64,000 nt of DNA, from contig NW_019154045.1 in assembly GCF_001653235.2 (NCBI RefSeq), forward strand, positions 186,001 through 250,000, in the 5' to 3' direction. Under the pieces are notes generated by a model, which was not told where the DNA came from, searched no databases, and was given only the letters and a program-made list of their open reading frames with translations. A program made the translations under genes and the position numbers. Below, piece after piece: positions 55,628-64,000 of this stretch (position 1 is its first letter; the number at the start of each line of letters is the position of its first letter). Origin of the DNA: Pochonia chlamydosporia 170. Lineage: Eukaryota; Ascomycota; Sordariomycetes; Hypocreales; Clavicipitaceae.

Positions 55628-56806
55628 CTATGCTCCATTTTCTCTTCCAGTTTCCTGTAGACTCAAATTCTTGAAACCTTCGAGATCTGCGGTGGTTTGC
55701 ATTGCTGCAAGCTGTGGCCTGCAGAGGGACATCACCCGCCAGACGCCCCCTAATATCGATTTCGTACCATGTACATCCTTCACAAACCATCGTAACACGT
55801 CAAGGCTGCTAAAACCGATATAGGCTTTAAATTCATAGCGCCTGCTAGTGTGACAGAAGAAAGAAATCGGGTTATACTTGGCAAAAGCTTTAAACACTTG
55901 GGTCTCCGCAATCGGAGCCATGGGGAGGGGAGTTCCTCGTAGTATTGCTATTGCCTGGAATGGAAGTGTTTCTCCTGGTTTAGGGACATTGAGCTTTTTT
56001 GTAGAGAATTGTCCGGTTCCTCGACATCCCGCTAGTACTTTCCCGTTTGTACAATTTTGAGGGGGAGTAAATCGCAAGCATAGCGGCTCTTTGGCGTCAT
56101 GACGGAGCAGGTTGACTAGAAGTGTCGCCATTCGCAGGGCATCCAGTGCTGCACTATGTTTTTCATGGATAGAGCCAATTGTTGTTTGGTCGTTCCCAAA
56201 TGCAATAAGGGAATCCCGCATGCTGGGAGTTGTTTTGGCTTGTGCCGCGTCTTTGACCAGTTCCTGCAAGTCCACCCAGGAGCAGAAATGATCTGTGATG
56301 AGTGGGAACGATGTAGACATGGATTGAAATTCGAAAAAAGTGTCGAATCCGATGAGGATTAAGGGTACTGCCTGGTCATTCTGCTGTCCTTGCACGGTGG
56401 CTAGCGTAGCTCGGAAAGTGTTCAAGATTTCCACCAGAGCAGATTCCACTTCTGTTGACGGAATCGTCTGGCTGTGTTCAGCTTGGAATGTTTCACTTCC
56501 GGTGCCTTGATCTCTGCCGGATATCTTGATACTGCGCGTTGAGACACGCAACGAGCTGCAAAGTCGTCTAGGAGTGTTGGGAGGCTGAGGGAACTGGGAG
56601 GGATTGAAGGGAAGTATCAGACATAAACCAATCTCAGCGACAAGCGAGCTTGGGTTTCCCCATGGTTCGGCATCGATAGCGACAAATCCTGGGCTGCAGT
56701 TACTATTTTGAAGAGTCTTTTGAAACGACAGCAGGTCAGGAATGTTGCTACGCCATAACTGCTCCCAGTGCTTGGTTATGAAGCCGGGATTTTGTTGATA
56801 ACGCAT
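55628..56806 (-). CDS. DEDDh 3'-5' exonuclease-like protein (Gfd2/QIP type)
   Basis: A single exon of 392 residues. The RNase H-like exonuclease residues are all present: D45 and E47 in GFVAIDAEPWG, D155 in LILIGFDTFFEF, and H217 with D222 in EKHSAALDALR, the h-type arrangement. VAEIGLCLI after the first motif is the usual beta strand. This is the domain of fungal Gfd2/YDR514C-like proteins and of the Neurospora QDE-2-interacting exonuclease QIP. The C-terminal third (about 250-392) is not recognised. The enzyme probably trims RNA or DNA 3' ends; which one is not shown by the sequence. It is convergent with the bZIP gene. A spacer of about 90 residues between the first and second motif is longer than usual. 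Confidence 0.8.
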   Translation of the reverse strand: MRYQQNPGFITKHWEQLWRSNIPDLLSFQKTLQNSNCSPGFVAIDAEPWGNPSSLVAEIGLCLILPFNPSQFPQPPNTPRRLCSSLRVSTRSIKISGRDQGTGSETFQAEHSQTIPSTEVESALVEILNTFRATLATVQGQQNDQAVPLILIGFDTFFEFQSMSTSFPLITDHFCSWVDLQELVKDAAQAKTTPSMRDSLIAFGNDQTTIGSIHEKHSAALDALRMATLLVNLLRHDAKEPLCLRFTPPQNCTNGKVLAGCRGTGQFSTKKLNVPKPGETLPFQAIAILRGTPLPMAPIAETQVFKAFAKYNPISFFCHTSRRYEFKAYIGFSSLDVLRWFVKDVHGTKSILGGVWRVMSLCRPQLAAMQTTADLEGFKNLSLQETGRENGA

Positions 56807-57950
56807 TTTGACAGTTGAAACTGGAACCAGTACAGAAACAAAACTAGATTTTCAAATCGGCGGTGATGGAAGTAAGGTGCTTCTATGGTGAATATATATG
56901 TGCTGCGGGTTAAATAATGTTTGGGACGGCTGGGCTGAAGCTATTAAACTTCTCCCAGGAACGATGATGGCGTTTTATACTTTGGAAGAATGAAACTAAT
57001 GCTTTAGTCTTGGCGCCAAGGAGGAAGTATATTGTGGGAATACCTATGAAGTGACTGGACTCAAAGCTTCAATGAACTTGCAAACCTTGGATACTTTGTC
57101 GGATTGACGATGTGGATAACAAAGGGCGACGGCGGCTGCCCGTTGCCGAGTTATTTCCCACTACGTGTCCTAACGTGGTGATTTAAGTTGAGGTCAAGAG
57201 GTTTTAATTTGACAAGCATAAAATAGAAGCTTAATAGCTGCGCGAAAAATCTCTTTGGCGTCCGACTCGGCCAACACGATTGCATGCTAGCTGGAAACCA
57301 TTGGTCAAACTGTCACGACCTGTTGTAACTATCTAACAAGAGAGGAAGTAGTCAATAATCTATTACGCAATGTTTCATCGAGAGATGCGACTAAAGAAGC
57401 GCAAATTCTCTTTGGCTACACTGCCCGTTGCAAATGATCATCGTGTCTGATGCAAGACGTTTGGCGCCACTGCAAGCTTCTTGTCGCCGATCAATACAGC
57501 AACAGTGTGCAGTTTCCAGTTCCAACATGTCTCAGAACTATATGCGTTCCGTGAAGCACTTTGTAGATTATCTTAACAACCGCTTTCACCATGAATACTC
57601 ATGAGAGCCAAGTAGAACCCACGAAGTCACGAACATCAACTTAAGGCAGGTACGGGTGCAGGACCACACCATGCGCCTAGCCGTAATCCTTTCGACTCTT
57701 ATTAGCCAGACTAATGCTCATGGATTGTTAATGGGCTGATATTTGCCACCAGATTATGTTAAGAGCATGCCTGCTGTCTACCAGTGATGAACAATCGTGA
57801 CGTCACCATGCACAACATCATGAGCGTCACTTACACAATTCTACAAACAAACTCTCACTCATGACACATTGAAGTGTTTTAATGGTCAAATATTCGCATG
57901 ATTGACTCCTCGACGACTCTTTGCCCGCGATCGGCTTCTAATAACGCAGG
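56807..57950. other. Divergent intergenic region, 1144 bp
   Basis: Upstream of the exonuclease (minus) and DUF3292 (plus) genes. No open frame of note and no repeat. Confidence 0.45.
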
Positions 57951-59955
57951 ATGACTGATGACTCTGGCGACGAATCGAAATATGCTCAACAGCCAAGTGG
58001 CAGCAGCCCAACACAGAGCCACGCTCTAGCCACAGAAAATGCAGATGTTGTCACAAAGAAAGACATCAGGTCGGCAGAAAAAATCGACCCGGAGGATGTC
58101 GACGTTCAAGATGTCGGCTGGAGCAATCGAGACTTCACATCGTCTCCAATGGCCATCCCTGGAGTACCCAACGGGCAGCTTGCTGCGTTAATACGCCGGT
58201 TCGATAACCAGACGTTTCATGTAAAAACCATCAACGTCCCGCCGTTAGCAAATTTGGACATGAACATTGCAGAAAAGGAAGAATTCTCACCAGAGAAGCT
58301 GCGTGCACACCTCGAGAGACTATACACGAGCGTGATAGTTCAACTAGTCTCAGCCTGGAAGCAAGTAACCTATTTAAGATCCTGGACTGATTGGCGACGA
58401 ACTTCTGCGTTTCTCTCTGTATACACGGCTGCATGGGCTACTGATCTGCTCCTGTCCACCATGCTGGCATTCCTGATAATCTTGATACTGTCCCCTCCAG
58501 CGCGTCGCGTTTGCTTCCCTCCAATAGAACCAGGACTCGTTAGTACTACCGCTGGTAGCACTAGTCAAAAAGGATCTAGCAAGTTGGATTCTAGTGGCGC
58601 CATCACGACTTCGCCGGAGACGCAAGCCGGAGAAGGAGCTGAACGAGAGGCACACAGCTTCATAAACAGTATAGCAACGGTAATATGAACAACACGACGT
58701 CTATTTAAACTGCAATCTAACAATTTTCCCAGCTTCTTCTCAGCACAAGCGTTGGCAAACAAGAAAAAGATTCTAGCGAGACGTCCACTGGTGACGAAGA
58801 ACCCGACATCAAGGCACCTGATATTACCAAACTACAGAAGGACATGGTGCATGCCAAAGATAACAACGTGGATAACGATGCCTTGCAACAGAAAACGTCA
58901 AAGTCGGTATCAAAAATGGTATGGAAAGGTGCTGAAGATTCGATGCGCCTCATTGCGCAGCTGGTGGATAATTGGGAACGCATTGGAAACGCCCTGAGCC
59001 CCATTCCTCCATTTCAGAGGTCACTCCCGAGAATATTACTTGCTCTATGTCTAGTCCTTCCCCTGCTTGGGTCCTTTTTTGTCACATCGTATCTCATGGC
59101 CAAAGGGCTTGGTTTTGGAATAGGCATTGCCCTATTTGGCTCCCCAGGAATGACCCGTGTGAATGCCGTTGTCGTCAGAAACTATCCGAGGATCCGGAAG
59201 TACTTGGAATTGCGCAATTCCATTTTGCGAGGGGTACCGACAAATGCGCAGCTCGCCATTACACTTCTACGTATGGGAGAGCAAAGCAAAGCTCCAGTTC
59301 CTCCTCCTACGCCGACGGATTCAGCGTCAGGAAGAGCGCCTGAAAAGCCACAGCGAGGTAAGTCGTAGTCTCAGAATGCATGAAGTACCTTGAACAAGTA
59401 TTAACAAGGACAAAAGACAACGATACTGCAGAACATGACGAGGTATCAAAAACGAAGCAGACAAAAGCCAGAGGCGGCTTCCTTGGATTTCTCAGAACCG
59501 TCACTGGCGGAGGAATAAACGTGTTTCTCGCCACTGACAAAGTAAAAGCTGCAGTAGGTGAGAGGCATGCAAAGGATCGGCTCGGCGTCGTAGAGCCTCC
59601 AGACACAAACCCCTTTGCTGGCCCAGTCCGATTCCCAGCCAGACACAAAGGGCGCAGAGGACATGCATACATAACCACGACGGCCACATCGCCTGCACTC
59701 AGCTGGACATCTAACCTTGAGAATGTGAATCCAGCATGGGCAATTCCGATTGCTGATATTGAAGAACTGCAAAAAGTTGGGGGTCTTGGGTGGAAGAGCA
59801 AGATTATGGTCCATTGGGCATTGGAGAAGGACGTTGTAGATGGACTGATTATCACGTCCATGGGTGAAGAATATCATCTTACAGCTGTTACAAGGCGGGA
59901 CGAACTTTTCAATAGGCTTATATCTGCTGGTCCACAAATGTGGGAGGCTCTCTAG
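57951..59955 (+). CDS. DUF3292-family membrane protein
   Basis: Exons 57951-58679, 58733-59357 and 59417-59955, introns 53 nt (GTAATA, CTAAC, CCCAG) and 59 nt (GTAAGT...AAAAG), give 630 residues. The second acceptor is chosen because it is the one that keeps phase and joins PQR to DNDTAEHDEV. Residues 51-160 carry the conserved block DVQDVGWSNRDF, PIPGVPN-like and NVPPLANLDMN segments. Membrane spans are predicted at about 160-181, 343-365 and 366-382. The C-terminal soluble part includes ARHKGRRGHAYI and WTSNLENVNPAWAIP, then a GRAM/PH-like beta segment IADIEELQKVGG. The family is fungal and uncharacterised; a role in the ER or another endomembrane is inference. Confidence 0.85.
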
Positions 59956-60810
59956 TTACTACTAGGAAGAGTCATGGATAAGACGTCGCTTTCTTAGTCT
60001 CTCTGAGTTTGTTTTCATGTGTTGGCAATGGAATTCAAAGGCACTGGTCTATAGAACCTCTCTTCCTATTTGATAGAGCAAGGCAAGCATGTAGTTGCTC
60101 TGCGGCCATCACACTTCGGGATCGTACGGATCCCTGCACAAAAACGTCTAATATTAGACGTTGCCAATATTAAGCATCCAAGTAGTTATTTTCTTGAGCC
60201 TAAGCCAAACACTAGTATGCTGGCGCGTCATTCACTCGTCAAGAGTATTATTTTCTTCCGTTGGACCATGGTGGCACTCCAGCTTTATTGTGGGTTGTGG
60301 GCAACCAGAATGCATTTGCTGGGCAAGGTTATTCCCTGGTGCTAGTAAGGTTCTACATTTGCGATGGCGAAGGACCTTGCCGACGGTGTTGTCATTTTAG
60401 TATGGTGGTATCTCACTGATAAATGTTTTAAGCTATGCAAAGTAAAGACTCCTACATTCGTTATATTTATTTGTAATTATAAGCAGAGCATTTCTTGTAT
60501 TGTATTTGTTGAAGTTTTCCCCAAAGTTCGTAGTTGGTATTATGTTTTCAACTTAATGTGTACACCGGTTAACAATATGTTTCAAGATCTTTACGTCTAG
60601 ATTGCGAAACGATGACGATCTAATGGAGGTGTAAGTTTGACTATGACCTCATGACAGATAAAGTACCTGTAAGGTCTGATAGGAAAGATGCTGAATTTCC
60701 AAATGCCGATTTGCACCTGTAGGTATTTAATGGGATGGACCCCAGGAGCCCTCAATCGCAGCCTGCGAAACACACATCATCCTACACGATCCAATCAAAA
60801 CCTTACAAAC
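59956..60810. other. AT-rich intergenic region, 855 bp
   Basis: Strongly AT-rich from about 60150 to 60660, with poor coding potential. Contains a microsatellite-free decayed appearance consistent with old repeat remnants, but no match can be named. Confidence 0.4.
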
Positions 60811-61219
60811 ATGTACTTAGCCAACTACGTCTCAACCATCATGTCAAAAACCTCACATGCGCAGACAGACGATAAGACCATTCAAGATGACTTAGACACC
60901 AACGCACCCGAAGGTCTAGTCCAGGACGACTCTTACACTACAAGCAACGGAAAGAGGGAACCAATTCCGGTACAAGGTGATGACACTCCAGTTGAAGATC
61001 CTGTAAATGCTGCAGACGGAGACTCAGACAAGCAGCTAGGTAGGCTTTCTTAGAGCAAGCAATAGCCACGGATAAACGCTAATTTGCAAGAGTATAGATG
61101 AAGACGAGAAGGCAGCAATTGATGAATCAAACATCATCAAAGAGAGAACTCGGGGGGGGGCAGAGCCAAGGAACCAGTACCAGGAACCTGACGACATACA
61201 GCCAGAGTTGGCTGAGTAA
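60811..61219 (+). CDS. Small acidic protein with a CHZ1-like histone-chaperone motif
   Basis: Exons 60811-61039 and 61098-61219 with a 58-nt intron (GTAGGC...TATAG) give 116 residues, or 106 if the second ATG at 60841 (MSKTSHAQ) is used. The protein is acidic and disordered throughout. The second exon reads DEDEKAAIDESNIIKERTRG; the IDxSNIIxxRTRG core resembles the CHZ motif of the H2A.Z chaperone Chz1, although the downstream IDY-like part of that domain is replaced by PRNQYQEPDD and the protein ends soon after. The frame depends on a run of nine G at 61152-61160. The chaperone role is a hypothesis from one short motif. The gene lies between DUF3292 and Con-10. Confidence 0.55.
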
Positions 61220-62474
61220 AGTCGCAACTTTGTATAACTTCAGAGTCCAAGTAATTCCGATCTGGAGGACACTAGAGATGATGCTTTAGCATGACGATAG
61301 GACGTCTCGAGTTGGGTCTCATGTAAACTGATGAGAGTCAAGGATATAACGGCATTTTGCTCTGAGTGGAAGCATCTTGTTCCAAAACAAGAGGTATAGT
61401 CAGTAGCATATCTAAGATACAGACACCTTTGCTCCAAGCGAAGTTCTTTAGGCTCGTCCATGCCAACTTCTCCTGCCATTTTGCCAAGTTTCTTGCAGTA
61501 GTCACCTCCTTTACAAGTATCAAGAAAAGGCATATCTATTAGCAGCCTTTCATGCTTCCTCTCTCCCATCACCCATCGTCCACCGCCAATCAGGCGCAGG
61601 TGCCGTCATGCACCCTCGACACTATGTCCTTTAACTTTAGGACTGCATTAGCCGTCCCTCCACCTCACCAAGCTGCAACCATGGCTTGTTTTGTTTGATA
61701 AAACTCTTCTTATTGCTACGACCTGATTCAAAAACACCTCTATCCATGACATCATGAGTTGTATCAACAAATCCGTAGCTTATGATGGGAGGCTCATATC
61801 GGCTGAGGAAGATTGACAGTCTCTCTGGCCCGAAGCCATAAAGACAGCTAGATTTCATGGCCACCGGGAATGAATTACCTAGCGGTTATGGATTGGCAAA
61901 GACTGATTGCCGATCCGATCCCTTGGATAGGATGTCTGGCCGGGCATATCTTGCACCTTTGGCTTCAAGCAGGTCCGCCCGACAACCTTCGGCAATGTTA
62001 GGAATGATCGGCGACATACGGGACTTTCGGATCATCCAGATGCTAGCCTGCAGGAACACACACTATTCAGCGTCAAGTAGAATGTTACGATCGGTTGGTG
62101 CCGGCGAGCCGATTACAACACACTTCAGCAATCTCCGTTAATCTTGACTTCAATGTTCTCGACTATCCTCAGCTGAATTGTAACTTGCCATCCCAAACTC
62201 CTAACTCATTACGCCATGACCCAGATCAACTGCGTCGCCGGTTTCTATTGCATAGCTTAATTCGCTAATCTGAGCTATGGTGTCTGCTGGCCTTTTCGTC
62301 TATGTATTGGATGCCCTCCTTCGTAGGTTTACATCCGCGGGTCAAAGCATAATATGGCTATCCGTGGATAATTTTCCTGTTTGCATGTATGCACCCGCTG
62401 CTGCCACATTTTTGCAAGTTGTTCGCTCGTGCATCACGTCACAATAGATGGTCGGTGTGATCACGATGTAAGTA

Positions 62475-62491
62475 CTGACGCGTCGGTGACG
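62475..62491. promoter_or_regulatory. CRE-like TGACG sites upstream of con-10
   Basis: TGACGCGTCGGTGACG contains two TGACG half sites and a GACGCGTC palindrome about 145 bp before the start codon, a plausible bZIP-binding site. Confidence 0.35.
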
Positions 62492-62534
62492 TTGTTAATC
62501 ACAGAAAAAGTCTTACATTACGCAGACAGAGAGG

Positions 62535-62540
62535 TATAAA
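62535..62540 (+). promoter_or_regulatory. TATA box of con-10
   Basis: TATAAA 94 bp upstream of the con-10 start codon, followed by an A-rich leader. Confidence 0.55.
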
Positions 62541-62633
62541 TGCCAGGAAAGTTCCCTAAACGCATACAGCTGGGCCTAGGAACGTTACCTAGGTACGCAC
62601 ACTATAGATTGCTGAAACTTACAATACAACAAA

Positions 62634-62959
62634 ATGACTGGAAACCAGAACCCCGGAAATTTTGCAAACCGGTATTGAGATTTCCTTCCCTGCCGTTAGA
62701 TGCAAGCTAAATCACTATAGCCCCCAAGAGGAGGTCCAGGATATTGCATCAAAGGGTGGGCAGGCGAGTCATTCGGGCGGCTTTGCCAGTATGGAAGCTA
62801 ATAAGCAGGTATGTTACAGGATTTTAGCTTGTGAAGTAAACATATTCTAACATTTCGTAGAGAGACATTGCCTCTCAAGGAGGCCAGGCATCGTCTGGAT
62901 CATTTGAGCCTGGAAGCGAGAAGGCTAAGGAGGCTGGGAGGAAAGGCGGTTCAAAGTAG
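62634..62959 (+). CDS. con-10: Conidiation-specific protein 10 (Con-10/KGG family)
   Basis: Exons 62634-62671, 62721-62808 and 62861-62959 with introns of 49 and 52 nt give 74 residues. The protein begins MTGNQNPGNFANRP and carries three KGG-type units: IASKGGQASHSGGFAS, IASQGGQASSGSFEPG and AGRKGGSK. The spliced sequence matches the Neurospora Con-10 pattern along its whole length. It is small, hydrophilic and intrinsically disordered, like stress-induced KGG proteins, and accumulates in conidia and under stress in species studied. A good TATA box and CRE-like sites lie upstream. No membrane or secretion signal. Confidence 0.95.
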
Positions 62960-63112
62960 GGCTACAACGTGAATGCAGATGGTAGATAAAATAGTAACTA
63001 GATGCTATCATTGGAAAATACAAACATCTTATTACTTAACACTTAAGGTAATGCATGATATGGTGAGAGAGAAAGCAACTTATTATAACCTAGTTAATAG
63101 GCTATATACAGG

Positions 63113-63390
63113 TTATGGGCCGAGGTGGACATGGTCTCCGCACGGAGAAAATTAGGATCAGTAAGAATGCGAAAGCCTTGCCAGTCTATTATGGTTTTCG
63201 CGGTCCCAATGAAGAAGACAGTGGCGGTGTCATCATCTCCGGTTGTATTGAGACGAGAATGGGTCAGTTTGGGTGTCGGTAGATCATTATGGCTGTCGTG
63301 CTCTGAGTGTCGCCTATTCTTGAGGAGGGGCACTCGATCATCGGTACCCAGACGCAGATGCTTTGTAATATTCACGTTGATATAATCCAA
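63113..63390 (-). pseudogene. 5' fragment of a metallo-beta-lactamase-fold hydrolase, frameshifted and truncated
   Basis: The minus frame from 63390 reads DTATVFFIGTAKTIIDWQ and GFRILTDPNFLRA, the first strands of a fungal MBL-fold hydrolase (normally about 350 or more residues). At about 63136-63141 one base appears to be missing: shifting frame restores GDHVHLGP, the expected continuation, which is followed at once by TAA (63113-63115) and unrelated AT-rich DNA. The metal-binding HxHxDH motif and the rest of the protein are absent. The copy is therefore a dead N-terminal remnant of fewer than 95 codons. The start at 63390 is uncertain; an upstream exon may have existed. It lies 150 bp from the con-10 stop. 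Confidence 0.7.
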
Positions 63391-64000
63391 ACTTTTGCAT
63401 TGAATTGGCAGAAGTAAGGCCTAATTGCGTTTTTATAGACGATGACTTGAGGAAATGGAATGACCATCCCGTCTTTTCTTGACCGTGTTGTTGTAAGAAT
63501 GACGTGGGAGTCGGCAACACATGATATCACAAGAGAGATGTTAGCCGTTTTGGCATAGTCGAGATATGCGCACGGGGAATACTTGTATTACCAGTATCAA
63601 CAATACGTATATTGCCACGCAGTGGGCGGAAGTAAGCCTGTTTACGAGGGATGCAAAGGACAGCTGGCTCCTTCTGTTGCACACTTTGGCAAATGAAGTT
63701 TAAGCAACAAATCAGACCGCAGCTTTTAAGTCCCTAACGTACTTCCGTTAAGAGTTTTGTATTATATTCCAGTTATTGTCACAGTTGTTTGCCATTGGAT
63801 AATTCACCATAGAGCTGGCGTCTGCCAGACAACGCGTCGTGTTGAGTTGCCAGACAATCGTGTTGAGTTGCCATACCTGCAGTCACTACTCTTGAATTCA
63901 TATCAAAGGAATTACCACTCTTTCATCTGCCCTGGCGAAAAGGAAAGGTTCGACGATGCAAAGAGATAGCCATACTTATATCCATTGACATTTCAACAAG
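63391..64000. other. Window end, 610 bp without a recognised gene
   Basis: Contains a short direct repeat, TCGTGTTGAGTTGCCA (twice, around 63836-63873). No coding sequence is supported to the window edge. Confidence 0.4.

Larger units (their letters stand above)
61220..62633. other. Intergenic, 1414 bp, with the con-10 promoter
   Basis: Two minus frames (61240-61572, 61637-61864) look locally coding-like but no splice model joins them convincingly. The last 200 bp hold CRE-like TGACG sites (62475-62491) and a TATAAA before Con-10. Confidence 0.4.

Noticed and set aside
61240..61864. Two adjacent minus frames (110 and 75 codons) as a possible two-exon gene
   Set aside because: No GT-AG pair was found that joins them in phase, and no family resemblance.

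Overview
The window comes from the nuclear genome of a filamentous ascomycete, probably a Sordariomycete and possibly Hypocreales. Almost every multi-exon gene is joined by short introns (about 40-120 nt) with GT donors, CTAAC-like branch sites and AG ends. The gene families also fit: a CFEM protein, HsbA, a Con-10 KGG protein, an Rds1-type ferritin-like protein and a DUF3292 membrane protein. Gene density is moderate, there is no operon structure, and several intergenic stretches of 3-6 kb look empty. No tRNA, rRNA or CRISPR was seen. Species assignment is not possible from what can be read here.

Layout, 1-24 kb: the 3' end of an Ala/Pro-rich nuclear-type protein (1-840); a spliced CFEM secreted protein (1895-2425, minus); a proposed three-exon 58-residue microprotein (2818-3109, minus); a long leader and a CSC1/OSCA-type calcium-permeable channel (6297-9478); an alcohol-acetyltransferase-like enzyme (10056-11634, minus); a large disordered protein with one membrane span and xLDEIRxRE repeats (13088-16519); the RRP1/NOP52 ribosome-biogenesis protein (16788-17581, minus); an unrecognised 170-residue protein (18181-18788); a UBE2L3-like ubiquitin-conjugating enzyme (19463-19994); and a TBC-domain RabGAP (21286-24129, minus).

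Layout, 24-43 kb: a 5.8 kb gene-poor interval with a striking CCAGAC cluster; a GNAT-like acetyltransferase (29923-30735); an acidic nuclear protein (31549-32380, minus); another 3 kb empty interval; a GLOD5-like VOC protein (35374-35859); HsbA (36172-36699, minus); a HIT hydrolase (38526-39092); an aldo-keto reductase with an apparent +1 frameshift (39392-40451, minus); a DUF7580-like fragment (41609-42364, minus); and a J-domain coiled-coil protein (42778-43869, minus).

Layout, 44-64 kb: a complete hAT DNA transposon (43923-47694) with perfect 18-bp terminal inverted repeats, an 8-bp target-site duplication and an uninterrupted 839-residue transposase, sitting 53 bp upstream of the J-domain start codon. 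Then come an Rds1-type protein (50035-51168, minus), a bZIP factor (54526-55254), a stand-alone DEDDh exonuclease (55628-56806, minus), a DUF3292 membrane protein (57951-59955), a small acidic protein with a CHZ1-like motif (60811-61219), Con-10 (62634-62959) and a truncated, frameshifted metallo-beta-lactamase-fold fragment (63113-63390, minus).

The genes are mostly independent housekeeping or stress/surface functions rather than a pathway cluster. The most notable items are the intact hAT insertion at a chaperone promoter, the CFEM gene and microprotein that appear only after splicing, and two decaying genes caught by frameshifts.
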